Shown here: positions 1 through 11,155 of the stretch, piece after piece
Numbering within the stretch: position 1 is the stretch's first letter
Layout of the letters: each line of letters begins with the position of its first letter
DNA from: Immersiella caudata
Taxonomy: Eukaryota; Ascomycota; Sordariomycetes; Sordariales; Lasiosphaeriaceae
NCBI GenBank assembly: GCA_030512335.1
Contig: JAULSU010000004.1
Location: forward strand, 1,674,001 to 1,738,000
Direction: 5' to 3'
Length of the DNA: 64,000 nt
Translations under genes and position numbers: made by a program
The notes under the pieces: generated by a model
What the model was told of the DNA's origin: nothing
The model's database searches: none
Seen by the model: only the letters and a program-made list of their open reading frames with translations

Positions 1-523
1 CCTCTTTAGCGCTCTCAGAGGCTAGAATTTAACACTTTTTAAGCAGCTCTGTGGTAGTTTCCACATTTATGGTCAGTTTGGAAAAGCTAGGCTTATAACT
101 GTGGAACTTCTGGCGGAGCGCCTTATTAAGCTTACAAGTAGTGGAAGTGCAGTTGTAAAGTGGCTTGTCCTTTTAGAAGTGAGGTCAGGAGATAAGCTTT
201 AATAAGTACAAAAAAAACGGCCCCGTTGGACCCAGAGCGCAGGGCCCTGCTCGCGGTGGCTCGGCTTGGCGCCAAGCCACCCCCCAGATTTTGACATTTG
301 TTTAACTCGCCCGGATCAAGGAGAACTTTAGGGGTATCATCAACAGAACATCGGCAGCTTTCCGCACTTCCCTACGTCCCAGCCAGCTTTTCATATGTAA
401 ATTTCAGGAACCTTAGTGACGAACCAACGCCTGTCTTCATGTATTCATGTGACCGTGAAGCAAACTGACCTCAACGCCAACTTCTCATGCATATGATCCC
501 CCCCAAACCGGACATCCCACCAC
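1..523. other. Intergenic, downstream of ELP3
   Basis: No convincing gene. This stretch follows the ELP3 stop codon on the minus strand and probably holds its 3' untranslated region. I see no repeat, RNA gene or family-like reading frame. Confidence 0.5.
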
Positions 524-2388
524 CTACTCCGCAGGCCCTGGCCTCCCGTCCAACCATTTGGACATATAAGGACCATCCAGCCAGTATCCAAGCCTCTTAT
601 AATAGCTACGGACGCCCACCCCGGAGATGACGCTGATCTTCTCGCTGCCGTGTTCGTCACGGGCGATGCGCTCGGCCTCCTCCATCAACAGTGTGCCAAA
701 GCCCTGGTGTTGGAACTTCCTCGGGTCTCTTGCGTGCACTGGCACAGCCATGCCGTACACGTGGAGCTCGCGCACCAGACTGGTGGGCTGGCCGATTAGT
801 TCCTCGCGGAACGTGTACTTCTCCGAGCACTTGCGCAGGCGGAGGAGGGCCACAAGAATGTCTTGCTTGGGATCCTCGTAGGCAAGGAAGGTCTCCCACC
901 CGCCGTTGGCGGTGTAGTCACGGCGGACAAGCTCGATCTGGTTCGGGCGGATCTTATGCTTGACCTCGTTGACGCCAACCTCGCGGGTTCGGACATCGCG
1001 ACAGGTGGTGCCAAAGTCCTTCATCCTGGCCAGCGCCAGCTCACGCAGGTTCCCGTTCTCGACACCGGATGTGACCAAAGGCATAGGGATGTCCCTCTGC
1101 ACACGGTAGATACGTGTCCATGGCGGAACAAGGGCCAAGATCCGGGCGACGAGATCGATGAGTCCGTTTGGGGTGTAGTTGTGGTATCGGCCCGTCCGCC
1201 AGAGCTCGTAAAGACCAGTGCCACGGATGACCAGTGTGGGATAGATCTTCAAACCGTCAGTCCGGAAAGCAGGGTTCTCAAAGTACTCCCGGAACTGGTC
1301 CAAATCGCGCTCCATTCCAACATTGGGAAGGTCAGGCATCATGTGGCTGACCACCTTGAAGCCAGCGTCCTTGGACAGGCAAAACGTCTCTGCGACAGCG
1401 GCAACTGTGTGTCCGCGGTTCGTATCGCGTGCGACGTCCTCATAGAGCGACTGCACACCGACCTCAAGCCGCGTGCAGCCGTATCGAAGCATGCTGGAAA
1501 GGTGGGGCTGCAAGCAGTAGTCGGGCCTTGTCTCGATCGTGATGCCCACGCACTTGATGTTGCTTTGCTCTCCACTCCTGACAGCCTCATCCACGTTCAA
1601 CGTCCCGTAACCGCTCAGGGCGTTGTGCAGCTGTGAGATGAACTCATCACGATAGGACTCTGGCAATGACATGAAGGTACCGCCCATGATAATATACTCG
1701 ATTTTGTCGACCGAGTGACCTAGTGCCTTGAGCTGGTCTACACGACCTCTGGCCTGCTCAAAGGGGTCGTACCGGGCCCTAATGGCGCGCATAGAGGTGG
1801 GTTCATAGCCAGTGTATGACTGCGTGCTGTATTCGAAGTCGCTATCCGGCCCTCCAGGGCAGTAGACGCATATGTTGCCAGTATAAGCAATGTGTGGACA
1901 TCTGTGAGGTTTGCACATCACGGCCACCACAGCGATTCCGGATGATGTCCCTGCAAGGGCATTAGTTGTAGAACTTGATGTCTCAGCACGAAAAGTACAA
2001 CGAGGATGCACATCTTCAGTCCCTTTAGAAGCAAGACAGGGACATCTCTCAACCCCTTCAGGGAGCAAACAGGGATGAGATGCAGCAAAAACTCACTGAT
2101 GGGCTTGGCGATGAGCCTCGGCAAGATGTACTTCTTGTAGTGCTCAGGCACAGCGGCAATGATGGCAGTTAGCGGCGGCACGCTGCCAATCTTGTGCTTC
2201 TTTGAGAACTTGGAGCGCAAGCTATTGAGGTTGATATCCCTCTGCGGTTGGCGGGGGTCTTTTGGCGTCTCATGGTCCTCGATCAGCGCATTGGCGATGT
2301 CCGCACAGCAGCGCAGAAACCGCTCGTTCTCGGGTGGAAGGTTCGCATCTTTCTTGCGAATCGTCGCGGTCACCGTCGTGGTAGCCAT
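524..2388 (-). CDS. ELP3: Elongator complex subunit 3 (radical SAM tRNA acetyltransferase)
   Basis: Catalytic subunit of Elongator, which starts the carboxymethyl modification of wobble uridine in tRNAs. Two exons, complement(524..1950, 2097..2388), encode 572 residues against about 557 in yeast. The 146-bp intron has a GTGAGT donor and a CAG acceptor, and splicing restores the family sequence AKPIRTSSGIAVV. The radical-SAM cysteines are near residues 115, 125 and 128 (CPHIAYTGNICVYC). A GNAT acetyltransferase domain fills the last 150 or so residues (FQHQGFGTLLMEEAERIA). The ATG at 2388 gives the usual short variable N-terminus; longer in-frame options upstream look unlike the family. It is divergent from LSC1. 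Identity is very secure because the sequence is nearly collinear with yeast Elp3. Confidence 0.96.
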
Positions 2389-2839
2389 CTTGGGCGTATA
2401 TGCGTTGTGGGATATCTCATCGGGTGACCTTGAGGGCGTTGAGGCTCCAATTCTGACTCCAACGTTTGGCATTTGCTGTGGGGTTTGGGGGCGAAAAGTC
2501 AACGCCAAGACTACCCACTGGCCCTAACCCTGGAGATACTCTGTCGACGTTTTCCAAGCACGTGACAGGTCACGGATCTTGATTGGCTCACGGAGCAACC
2601 CGGCGCAGCGTAATTGCCAATTGCCGTGGCCTGGCCCGTGTCCGCGCGACTGGTTTCCGAGCTCCACAGGGGATTTGCTTGCGGGTTTTGGATCGCGAAG
2701 ACTCGACGACACAGAGTCATAAGAACAGAAAAAGCACACCCCGGCATCGACCCAACTACACCGAGTGCGCTCATCTCATCCTACCTTGTTCCTCCCCCGA
2801 TCTCGTTTTCTCCCCTTCGTCCGCGCGCACACAGTCAAG
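2389..2839. promoter_or_regulatory. Shared spacer between divergent ELP3 and LSC1
   Basis: A 451-bp head-to-head spacer must hold both promoters and both 5' untranslated regions. The LSC1 side is pyrimidine-rich just before its start. I see no clear TATA box. Confidence 0.4.
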
Positions 2840-4146
2840 ATGCAGGCTTTCGCCAGGCAAGCTCGTCCCGCGAGCGCAGTTTTGCGGCAGCTCTCCAAGA
2901 GGACGTACAGCTCGTCGACGTCCCCTTACTCTCTCACCGTCGACAACCTGCGCATCAATGGCGACACCAAGGTCCTCTTCCAGGGATTCACGGGCAAGCA
3001 GGGAACGTAAGTCGATCCCTCTCGTCGACCCCATCCTTATCATGACTCGCTGCGCTCGCTGCGACAAGGTGGAGCCATTCACGACGGGACACATCACAGC
3101 TAACATCGCTGTCCAACAGCTTCCATGCGCAGCAGGCGATCGACTACGGTAAATACATGTCCCTTCGTCGGGAATTGCCAGTTGGCCAAGTGGGAGGGAG
3201 AACGGGATCTGACACGTTCGCCGTTTAGGGACGCAGGTTGTTGGAGGAACAAACCCCAAAAAGGCTGGCCAGACACATCTCGGTCTGCCCGTTTTCTCCA
3301 ATGTTAGCGAGGCCGTGAAGGAGACCGGCGCCACGGCGACCGCCATCTTCGTTCCGTAAGATCCCTTGGTCTTGACGATCAGAAACTCCATACTGACGAC
3401 AAACCCAACAGCCCCCCAGTCGCTGCGGCCGGTATCGAGGAGGCCATCGCCGCCGAGATCCCCCTCGTTGTCTGCATTACGGAAGGCATTCCTCAGCATG
3501 GTCAGTACGATCGATACACAATGGCAAACAAGGAAGGGAAAACTGATAGCGAGTAGACATGGTCCGCATTACCTCGATCCTCAAGTCGCAGTCCAAGACC
3601 CGCCTGGTCGGCCCCAACTGCCCCGGCATTATCGCCCCCGGCCTGTGCAAGATCGGTATCATGCCCGGTTTCATCCACAAGCGTGGCCGTATCGGTATCG
3701 TCAGCAGATCCGGCACTCTCACCTACGAGGCCGTCAACCAGACCACCCAGGCTGGTCTCGGCCAGTCCCTCGTCGTCGGTATCGGCGGTGACCCCTTCAG
3801 CGGCACCAACTTTATCGACTGCCTGAAGGTCTTCCTCAAGGACGAGGAGACCGATGGTATTATCATGATCGGCGAGATCGGTGGTTCGGCCGAGGAGGAG
3901 GCCGCCGACTTCCTCAGGGCAAACAACACCGTTGACGGCGGCAAGCCCGTTGTCTCCTTCATTGCCGGTATTTCGGCACCCCCCGGACGTCGCATGGGTC
4001 ACGCCGGCGCCATCGTCGCCGGCGGCAAGGGCGACGCCAACTCCAAGATCAAGGCTCTCGAGGCCGCCGGTGTCATCGTCGAGCGCTCCCCCGCCAGCCT
4101 CGGCAAGGCGCTCCGCGATGAGTTCGTCAGACGCGATCTTCTCTAA
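2840..4146 (+). CDS. LSC1: Succinyl-CoA ligase alpha subunit, mitochondrial
   Basis: Alpha subunit of the TCA-cycle succinyl-CoA synthetase, which interconverts succinyl-CoA and succinate with nucleotide triphosphate formation. Five exons: 2840..3006, 3120..3148, 3229..3355, 3412..3500 and 3557..4146, giving 333 residues. The second exon is only 29 bp. The N-terminus is Arg/Ser-rich and lacks acids (MQAFARQARPASAVLRQLSKR), a typical mitochondrial presequence. The CoA-binding fold starts at FQGFTGKQGT, and the active-site phospho-histidine lies in GHAGAI near residue 286. The fourth intron has a slightly weak GTCAGT donor, but the join gives IPQHDMVRI as in the family. Identity is secure. Confidence 0.96.
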
Positions 4147-5211
4147 GCGAAAGATGGATCGCCAGTTGCTTGATAGATGAGCGGGCAGTTTGCTACACCC
4201 TGTACATTTTTGCTCTCCATAACATTTCCCCGTTTCTACTAGAAAGCGTCTGTGTACGAGGTTACAAGCCGGAGCCGGTTGCAGCTAACGGTTGGGAGGC
4301 AAGTCTAATCTACCGAACGGTAAAAAGGGGGAGAAGGGGGCGGGAACCAGCATGTGACAGAGCAAAGGCGATCCAGAAAAAGCCTCCCTGCTGTTGTTTG
4401 TTTCTTCATTTTGTGCATTATCACGTTACTTGCGAATCTCGATAGACTGGAGGGAATGGCGGTTTGGCAAAATATCCCCTGCATGGCAATGCGAACCCCT
4501 TGATCAGTTCTGCGCATTCCGCGAGCTATGAACGAATATCCGATGTGTTACGTCATCAGAATGTATCTGCCGGTGCAGCATCCGGGGCTGGGGGAGCCGT
4601 TGAGGTGGGCGGCAAACGACAAACAGTCGAGAACGGGGCCACCGTCAAAGCCCATCCACCATAAGACTAACATCAACTTGGGCGCAGAAGAGCTACTGTG
4701 CTGACCACGGTGTCAAACACCGAACGGCGGTGACGTAGGATGACAGATGGCCGTTGTGACGGCAGCTCGGAGATGCGGGGATCACGACCGCTGGAGCGAC
4801 CATCAAATAGTGAGAAAAAGCATTGCATGAAAGAAACTACCAAGTACAAACGAGGAAGTAGCTCGCTGCCCCGAGGTTCCGCTCGAACAAGGCTCGGTCT
4901 AATAACAGAGCAAAAAAGCCATGATCGAAGGGATACCTCAAATTCCGATATAAAGCAGGTGTTGCCCTCCCAATATCCCGTCCATGTGCCCTAAACTCCA
5001 CTCCATATGCTTTTGACAGGAGCCGCTCGACAGTCCTCGTATACGCTGCAGGGATCTTTCGCGTCTCGCTGCCCGATGAATAACATTGAACGTTCACGTT
5101 TCCCTCAAACGACAACAGTTGCTCCTTGTTGCTAGTCCGGGCTATGAAGTAGCCAAACAAGAGAAACAATTGTTTGTCGTAATGGCGTTGCATCATGCCC
5201 CCTGGTAACAA
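4147..5211. other. Intergenic between convergent LSC1 and UBC1-like genes
   Basis: About 1.06 kb between two gene 3' ends. Reading frames here are short and unlike any family I know. It probably holds both 3' untranslated regions. Confidence 0.5.
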
Positions 5212-6179
5212 TTACTGCTCGCCGAGGAGCCGGGCGGTGATATCTCCCATGTACGCCTCCTCGAGCTCGTAGTCCTCGCCGTTGTTGCGATCGATTCCGA
5301 CAAAGTTGAAGGCTTCAACCACGGCGTCGACATCGAAGCCCATGTTGACAAAGCGGTCAACAAGGTCCTTGTTCCAGCCTTGGTACCTGTTTCCACTGCG
5401 TCAGAGTACTGGCAAGCACGTCAGAAGCGTCTCGGCCCACCTCTTAGGATCATCCTTTTTCTTCTCGACAGGTTTAGCTGCCGTGTAGTTGTGTCGGAAA
5501 TTGTCTGTATTCGGCGCGCCGGCATACTTAACGGCCCATTCGTGTGCTTTGCGGGCAAAGTCGTTCGGGGTCTCCATCAGCATCTTTGCGACCTCGGCGT
5601 CCTGGGGGTCTTTGGGGTTTGGAGACTCGAGCAACATGCGAAGCGAGATCAGCGCCATCTTGATCGTGCCGACGGGAGACCAGCCGGCGCCGAGAGTGTC
5701 GAGGCAGATGGCTCCCTGGATGGTGCGCATGCAAGTTAGTACAAATACGACCGCAAAACGGCCATGCCGAACCCCGCGAGCGCCGCCCAGTGCCCGCCTC
5801 TTCCACCCGGCGTCTCTCTAAACCATCTATGCCTCCGCGGTGAGGCCAGCCAGGCGAGGGGACAAAGGGCGGCGTCGGCAGTAGCTCAGCCCCAGGTGCG
5901 GCGGGGAAGGATTCCTACCGTCACGCTGCTGACGTTGGGGTGCCAGATCTTCGTGTCGAACTTCATGATAGGCGACTTGAACGGATACATGTCGGGAATG
6001 ACAATGTCGACCTGGAACGTGGCTCCAGCATAGGGCGTGTCGGGCGGGCCGGGAAACTTGCCCTTCAGATGCGTGAGGTTGGAGGGGTCGAGAGGCTCTG
6101 CGGTAACACCCGAGTTGTCCTTGTCGGCGTGGATGTCTGCCAACTCCTTGGCGATCCGACGCTCGCGAGTCGAAGCCAT
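5212..6179 (-). CDS. Ubiquitin-conjugating enzyme E2 with C-terminal UBA domain (UBC1/E2-25K type)
   Basis: An E2 that takes ubiquitin from E1 and builds chains; the UBA tail marks the yeast Ubc1/human UBE2K class. Three exons, complement(5212..5386, 5441..5715, 5919..6179), encode 236 residues. The UBC fold covers roughly residues 1-150 with the HPN motif (KIWHPNVSS) and the active cysteine near residue 91 in GAICLDTLG, which is formed exactly at the first splice join. The last exon encodes the UBA domain (LVDRFVNMGFDVDAVVEAFNFVG). All joins are in frame. It is divergent from the proteasome gene RPT2. Assignment to the UBC1 class rests on the UBA domain. Confidence 0.93.
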
Positions 6180-7163
6180 GGTCTCGTTGGTGGTTTGGAA
6201 CAACTCTGTCGTGGTTTGCAACCTCGTGGAGGCAGATGTAGGAACAGCGTTGTCGGAACGGTTAGTTGTGGAGGGGAAGTCAAGACGCGGAAGTTTAGGT
6301 ATGGAGGGGTAAGCTGCAAGCCCAAGGGTCAGGAGATGGAGATCCTAGAACAAGGCAGCTAGCCCTTCGTGGCGCCTGGCCCGCAAAGACACAGACCAGC
6401 TATGGATAAACAGATTGGTTCGCGATCTGGAGTGACCTTGTATGAAACGTGGTTGGGCTGCGCACGCAGCTGTTCTTTCAGAAGTGTGCGGTTGTGCGTC
6501 GCAAGGAATGCTAGCCTTTGGGGCTCATGAGAGAGAGTGTGTATCAGGCCGATTTGCCGCGGGAAGCTCGGGTCCAGGATGCGCCCTTCTGCTCCAGGTT
6601 GGCCAGAATCGGGAAAGTCTTCAAGACATCTGACTGAGCAGGCAACATGGAACGGCGCCAATCCCCAGCACAGCATCACCAAATAGCGACGGAGGTAGAG
6701 CACTGGGCCGACGGGATGGAAGGCACCTGCCCATTCCCTGGCGAGACCACACACTACTGGAAGGTAACCCTGCACAGTGCGGCCGGGCGCTGTTTGGCCG
6801 GGCTGGTCTGTGCACCACCGCGCTTCGCTGGGCTTCTATCGCAGCTGGAACGAGTTGAGGCTGTCCTACCGGTCCGTCATTGGCCAAGCTCGGCGGCCGG
6901 GGTGCGCCACAAGCTCTTGTCTGCCTGTGGTCTGTGCGCGCTGATGTCGCGTCGCCTGGACGCCTGATTGCGCTGAACCTAGCTCCTGCCATCGAGCGAA
7001 ACCTCCAAACCATCAGCTTCGCTGAACATCAACCACAACGAACTGCCGTTGCGCGCCATTTAGAGAGCGCTTCAGCAAAGGCTTCCGGGTTCCATTCTCC
7101 CGTAATACGTATCCCAACCCGGATTTTGCCCGATCGTAGGGTGTGACGGACCCAACGACCAAG
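6180..7163. promoter_or_regulatory. Spacer between divergent UBC1-like and RPT2 genes
   Basis: A 984-bp head-to-head spacer between two ubiquitin-proteasome genes. I found no recognisable coding sequence and no clear copy of the yeast proteasome element GGTGGCAAA by eye. Confidence 0.4.
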
Positions 7164-8744
7164 ATGGTGAGTGTATCAGGCAGGACTCAGCGACCAACTT
7201 CCACTGACAATTTTTGCAGGGTCAGAATCAATCTGGAATGGGCGGTGGCCAAGATGGCAGAGATGAGAAGGACAAGAAGGTACGATGGATCTGGGAACAC
7301 ATCGCTAGTGTTTCGATAGCAATGCGTTTTATCGTAGCTGCGGAACAGTTGCGCTGACGGTCAACCACGATGCAGAAGGACAAGCCCAAGTACGAGCCGC
7401 CCCCGAGGCCCACGACCCGCATCGGCCGCAAGAAGAAGAAGGCCGGCGGCACCAGCGCCGCTGCGAAGCTCCCTCCTGTCTACCCGACGAGCCGATGCAA
7501 GCTCCGGCTGCTGCGCATGCAGCGCATCCACGACCACCTCCTGCTCGAGGAGGAGTACGTCGAGAACCAGGAACGCCTACGCAAAGCAAAGGCCGCGAAG
7601 GACAGCTCAGCCCCCACCTCGGAGCTCGAGTCTTCCGACCGGAATGCCGACGAGCGCGGCCGGGTTGACGATATGAGAGGCAGCCCCATGGGCGTCGGTA
7701 CCCTCGAGGAGATGATTGACGACGATCACGCCATCGTTTCCAGCACCACCGGCCCCGAATACTATGTCAGCATCATGAGCTTTGTCGACAAGGATCTGCT
7801 CGAGCCGGGTGCCAGCGTCTTGCTGCACCATAAGAGTGTAAGCATTGTTGGTGTTCTTACGGACGACACAGACCCTCTCGTAAGCGTCATGAAGCTTGAC
7901 AAGGCGCCAACTGAGTCATACGCGGATATTGGTGGTCTGGAGCAGCAAATTCAGGAAGTTCGAGAGTCAGTCGAGCTGCCCTTGCTCCACCCAGAGCTCT
8001 ACGAGGAAATGGGTATCAAGCCGCCGAAGGGTGTCATTCTCTACGGTGCGCCCGGTACCGGAAAGACACTTCTCGCCAAAGCGGTGGCAAACCAGACGTC
8101 TGCAACTTTCCTGCGTATCGTTGGTAGCGAGTTGATCCAGAAGTACCTCGGTGACGGACCCCGATTAGTCCGCCAGCTTTTCCAGGTGAGTGCCTCCGTG
8201 CTTCATCGGGCCCAGGCTCTTTGCTGACATTACATAGGTCGCCGCTGAGAACGCCCCGTCCATTGTCTTCATCGACGAAATCGACGCTATTGGCACTAAG
8301 CGTTACGACTCTACATCGGGTGGTGAGCGTGAGGTCCAACGAACCATGCTGGAACTTCTTAACCAGCTGGACGGTTTCGACGACCGCGGTGACGTCAAGG
8401 TCATCATGGCCACCAACAAGATCGAGACCCTGGACCCTGCTCTGATCCGTCCCGGCCGTATTGACCGCAAGATTCTGTTCGAGAACCCCGACCAAAACAC
8501 CAAGCGCAAGATCTTTGCCCTCCACACCAGCAAGATGTCCCTCAATGAGGACGTGGACCTCGAGGAGTTCATCGCGCAGAAGGACGATCTTTCCGGTGCT
8601 GACATCAAGGCCATCTGCTCCGAGGCGGGTCTGATGGCTCTTCGGGAGCGCAGAATGCGGGTGCAAATGGCTGACTTCCGGGCCGCTCGTGAGAGAGTCT
8701 TGCGCACGAAGCAGGAGGGTGAGCCGGAGGGCCTGTACTTGTAA
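7164..8744 (+). CDS. RPT2: 26S proteasome regulatory subunit 4 (AAA ATPase Rpt2)
   Basis: One of six AAA ATPases in the proteasome base ring, which unfold substrates and open the 20S gate. Four exons: 7164..7166, 7220..7279, 7376..8185 and 8238..8744, giving 459 residues. The first coding exon is only the ATG; splicing then puts Gly at position 2 (MGQNQSG), the N-myristoylation context known for Rpt2. An N-terminal coiled coil is followed by the OB region, Walker A GAPGTGKT (about residues 245-252), Walker B FIDEIDAIG and the SRH. The C-terminal LYL is the gate-opening tail of Rpt2. Near-identity to yeast Rpt2 over the ATPase makes the call secure. Confidence 0.96.
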
Positions 8745-9301
8745 TGTACTCCTGTATGACTAGGGTTTGAGTGCTGGGATGCACACGCGTGCATCAAGAA
8801 GAGCAAATAGAACCGAGGTGCACAGTCCCACCAAGTATTGATGACATCTACCAGCGCTACGTTTTGCATGTTTTGGTGGCTGGGCCTGCACACACATGTT
8901 GTCACGGTAGTTGATCACCGCCTTCAACGCAACACTGTCTCTGCCTCTCAAGACATTGACACCCTTTTAGAGCCAACACTCTCAGGGAACCACTCCGTAT
9001 GTGTTTCTCGGATTAGAACCTACCAGGGGGCGATGCCGCAGTGTCACAGTGAGGTAGTTGATGCAATGACGATTCACATTTGCATGGCTCGATTTATCTG
9101 CGGACAAGAGGAAGAGGTTGAGAGGTTGTATTCTGAATCTCAAAGTCTGATGTTCTAGGACTTTCTGCTACCCATGCTGTAGCAAATGATACCGTCGTTC
9201 CGGTCCCTCCTAACAGATGGGTCAGGGAGACTGCCCCAGCACCTAAGCTCCACCCCCCCCCCTACCTCATGCAATTGCCGCTGATGTTCGTGTTTGGCCA
9301 T
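8745..9301. other. Intergenic between convergent RPT2 and SYLF genes
   Basis: About 560 bp with no supportable gene; probably two 3' untranslated regions. A run of ten C residues lies near 9247-9256. Confidence 0.45.
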
Positions 9302-10407
9302 TTAGCAAGCCCCGCAAGAAACTGTCTCAGCCTTCTTTGGGACTCCCCAGTGGCATGGCCCGGCTTCAGCGGTAAGGACATTCATCAAGGGTTGGGCACC
9401 CTCGGGCCTGTCCAAAATCAGATAAGCTTTGTTTGCCAAAACAGCAAGAGGCGATGCAACATACCACATGCCCGGCGGCCCCTTTATAGGAACGTTTCCC
9501 TTCAGGACTTGATTCGTCGTGATACCCTTCTTTCCATAGAACAGCTCGTCGGCAGCCTTTCCTGAGCCAACAAACCTCACATTTAGTGAATTTCCAAAGA
9601 ACAGCCCACGACTCCGGGAATAGACTCTAGGCATTTTGTTGTAAGAAGCTTTGTTGGACGCGAGCTCGGCTCCGATGCCGACACCCAAGGGTCCGAAAGA
9701 GACAGCCGCGTCGAGCCCGAGTGAAACCCGGAAGCTGTCTTTGAAGCTGTCGACCGCCTCGGCGGTAGGAAGTACCATCACTACTTCGACGAGGTCGAGC
9801 CCGAAAGCGATCGGAACGTTGATGAAAGAGAGGGAGACAACTCCGATTGCCGCCGGCGGCGACCACGAGCCATCGGGAAGACGCGCCACCACGACACCAT
9901 TCCCAACAGTCTGGCCCAAGAGAAATCCCCCAACTCGACCCATCGAAAAGATGACCAGGCCGTGTGCGTTAGTCAGATCGTCTTGCCGAATGGTAATATA
10001 CGTTCTGCGTGTTCTTCTCCTGTGGTCAGATGTCTCTACCTCGGGAGTGAGAGGGTCGCCTTCCCCTACGGCACAAAGTTAGTACCCATATGTCATCAAG
10101 GATAGAGCGACATACCCGTGAACTTTCTGAGAATCTTTGCAGCCTTCCGACACTCGCAGTCCAGGGTGGACGGCCAGGGGGACACGAGCCCGAAAGCATC
10201 GTGCATCCATGCAATGCCTTGTCCGAGCTTAAAATAAGAGTTGTGAAATGGATGCTTAGGGTACTTCGCGATAGGCGCTGCTGGGCGTTTGATCAATAGG
10301 GACGGCGGGTTTGCGCAGACTGCAGGTGTCGACACCGGGTAATCGCACCCATCATCATCGTCGTAGCGGGAAGCGTTGCTAGCTTGACGAGCCATGGTCG
10401 CCATCAT
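9302..10407 (-). CDS. SYLF (DUF500/Ysc84-like) domain protein
   Basis: Two exons, complement(9302..10065, 10116..10407), encode 351 residues. A 50-bp intron (GTATGT donor) lies between KILRKFTG and the main domain. The start KECRKAAKILRKFT-like helix, the segment NAHGLVIFSMGRVGGFL and the Gly-rich strands GVVVARLPDGSWSPPAAIG are hallmarks of the SYLF domain of yeast Ysc84/Lsb4 and human SH3YL1, which binds phosphoinositides and actin or endocytic patches. The C-terminal ELFYGKKGITTNQVLKGNVP segment fits the end of that domain. No SH3 domain is seen, so this is the short single-domain form common in filamentous fungi. The N-terminal 50 residues are low-complexity. Confidence 0.85.
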
Positions 10408-11056
10408 TGATGCTAGACGTCGATGCTGATGTTCCGCCGGCGTGCCTGCAGAGTGCCTGTGTGGGAAAGGGTTGAGCGGATGGAAATGATTTCGCTGAGG
10501 TTCAAAGGTGAGGTTGCAGCCTCAAGACCATCCCGATAATTTTTGGCCGAGGAAAAACGACTAGAGGCGCCCAGCAAAAGGCAGCGACTATGACGCTCAA
10601 GGTGGGAAAGAAGTCTCCAAACGCCCCTCTGGGGAAAGAGCCGCTGATGCTCGGCATCCCTAACTTGCATTCCTGGTTGGACGAATCTTCCAGACGGCAT
10701 CTAGAATATGGCTACCCGTCTGTGAAGGCGATACCGAATTGCGATAGATTTCGATGCTACATACAGATGGAACTTCACCTTAGACAGTGGTTAGCTGTGA
10801 GATGCAAGCCGACTGCTACTAGGACCTAGTGTTCCAAGTTGCTTGCCTCCTATGTAGATAAACAAATGAAATAAAAGGGGCCACAGTTCAGCACCACAGA
10901 GCACTGGTTAATGAGCGTTACCTTCTTCATCCCTATCTGCAGAGCTCACAAGAGCGGCTACAGCAGGTATTTCAAACCAGAATCAAAGCACTGCCCCTGC
11001 AATGAGGCTCGGCGGCGCAAAACAACTGGAAGAAGCTGCAAAAAGTCAAAAATAGA
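10408..11056. other. Intergenic, SYLF gene to tRNA-Met
   Basis: About 650 bp upstream of the SYLF gene. Short reading frames on both strands resemble nothing I know. Confidence 0.4.
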
Positions 11057-11155
11057 TGGGACATGTGAGGCTCGAACTCACGACCTTTGGATTACTCTGA
11101 TGTCTAACCAGATCATATTATGAGACCAACGCTCTACCAACTGAGCCAATATCCC
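11057..11155 (-). tRNA. tRNA-Met (anticodon CAU), elongator type, with intron
   Basis: Read on the minus strand, the 5' arm GGGATAT pairs with ATGTCCC (one G-U), followed by a D arm GCTC/GAGC with AGTTGGTA, and a T arm GTGAG/CTCAC with loop TTCGAGC. The anticodon loop reads CTCATAA, giving CAU. About 26 nt of extra sequence after the anticodon is the expected position for a nuclear tRNA intron (after base 37). G1-C72 and the T-loop argue for elongator rather than initiator methionine. The last anticodon-stem pair next to the loop appears to be T-T. The discriminator base is A at 11057. Confidence 0.85.

Noticed and set aside
863..1636. 257-codon open frame on the plus strand
   Set aside because: It is antisense to ELP3, whose frame is unmistakable; the open frame is a codon-composition shadow.
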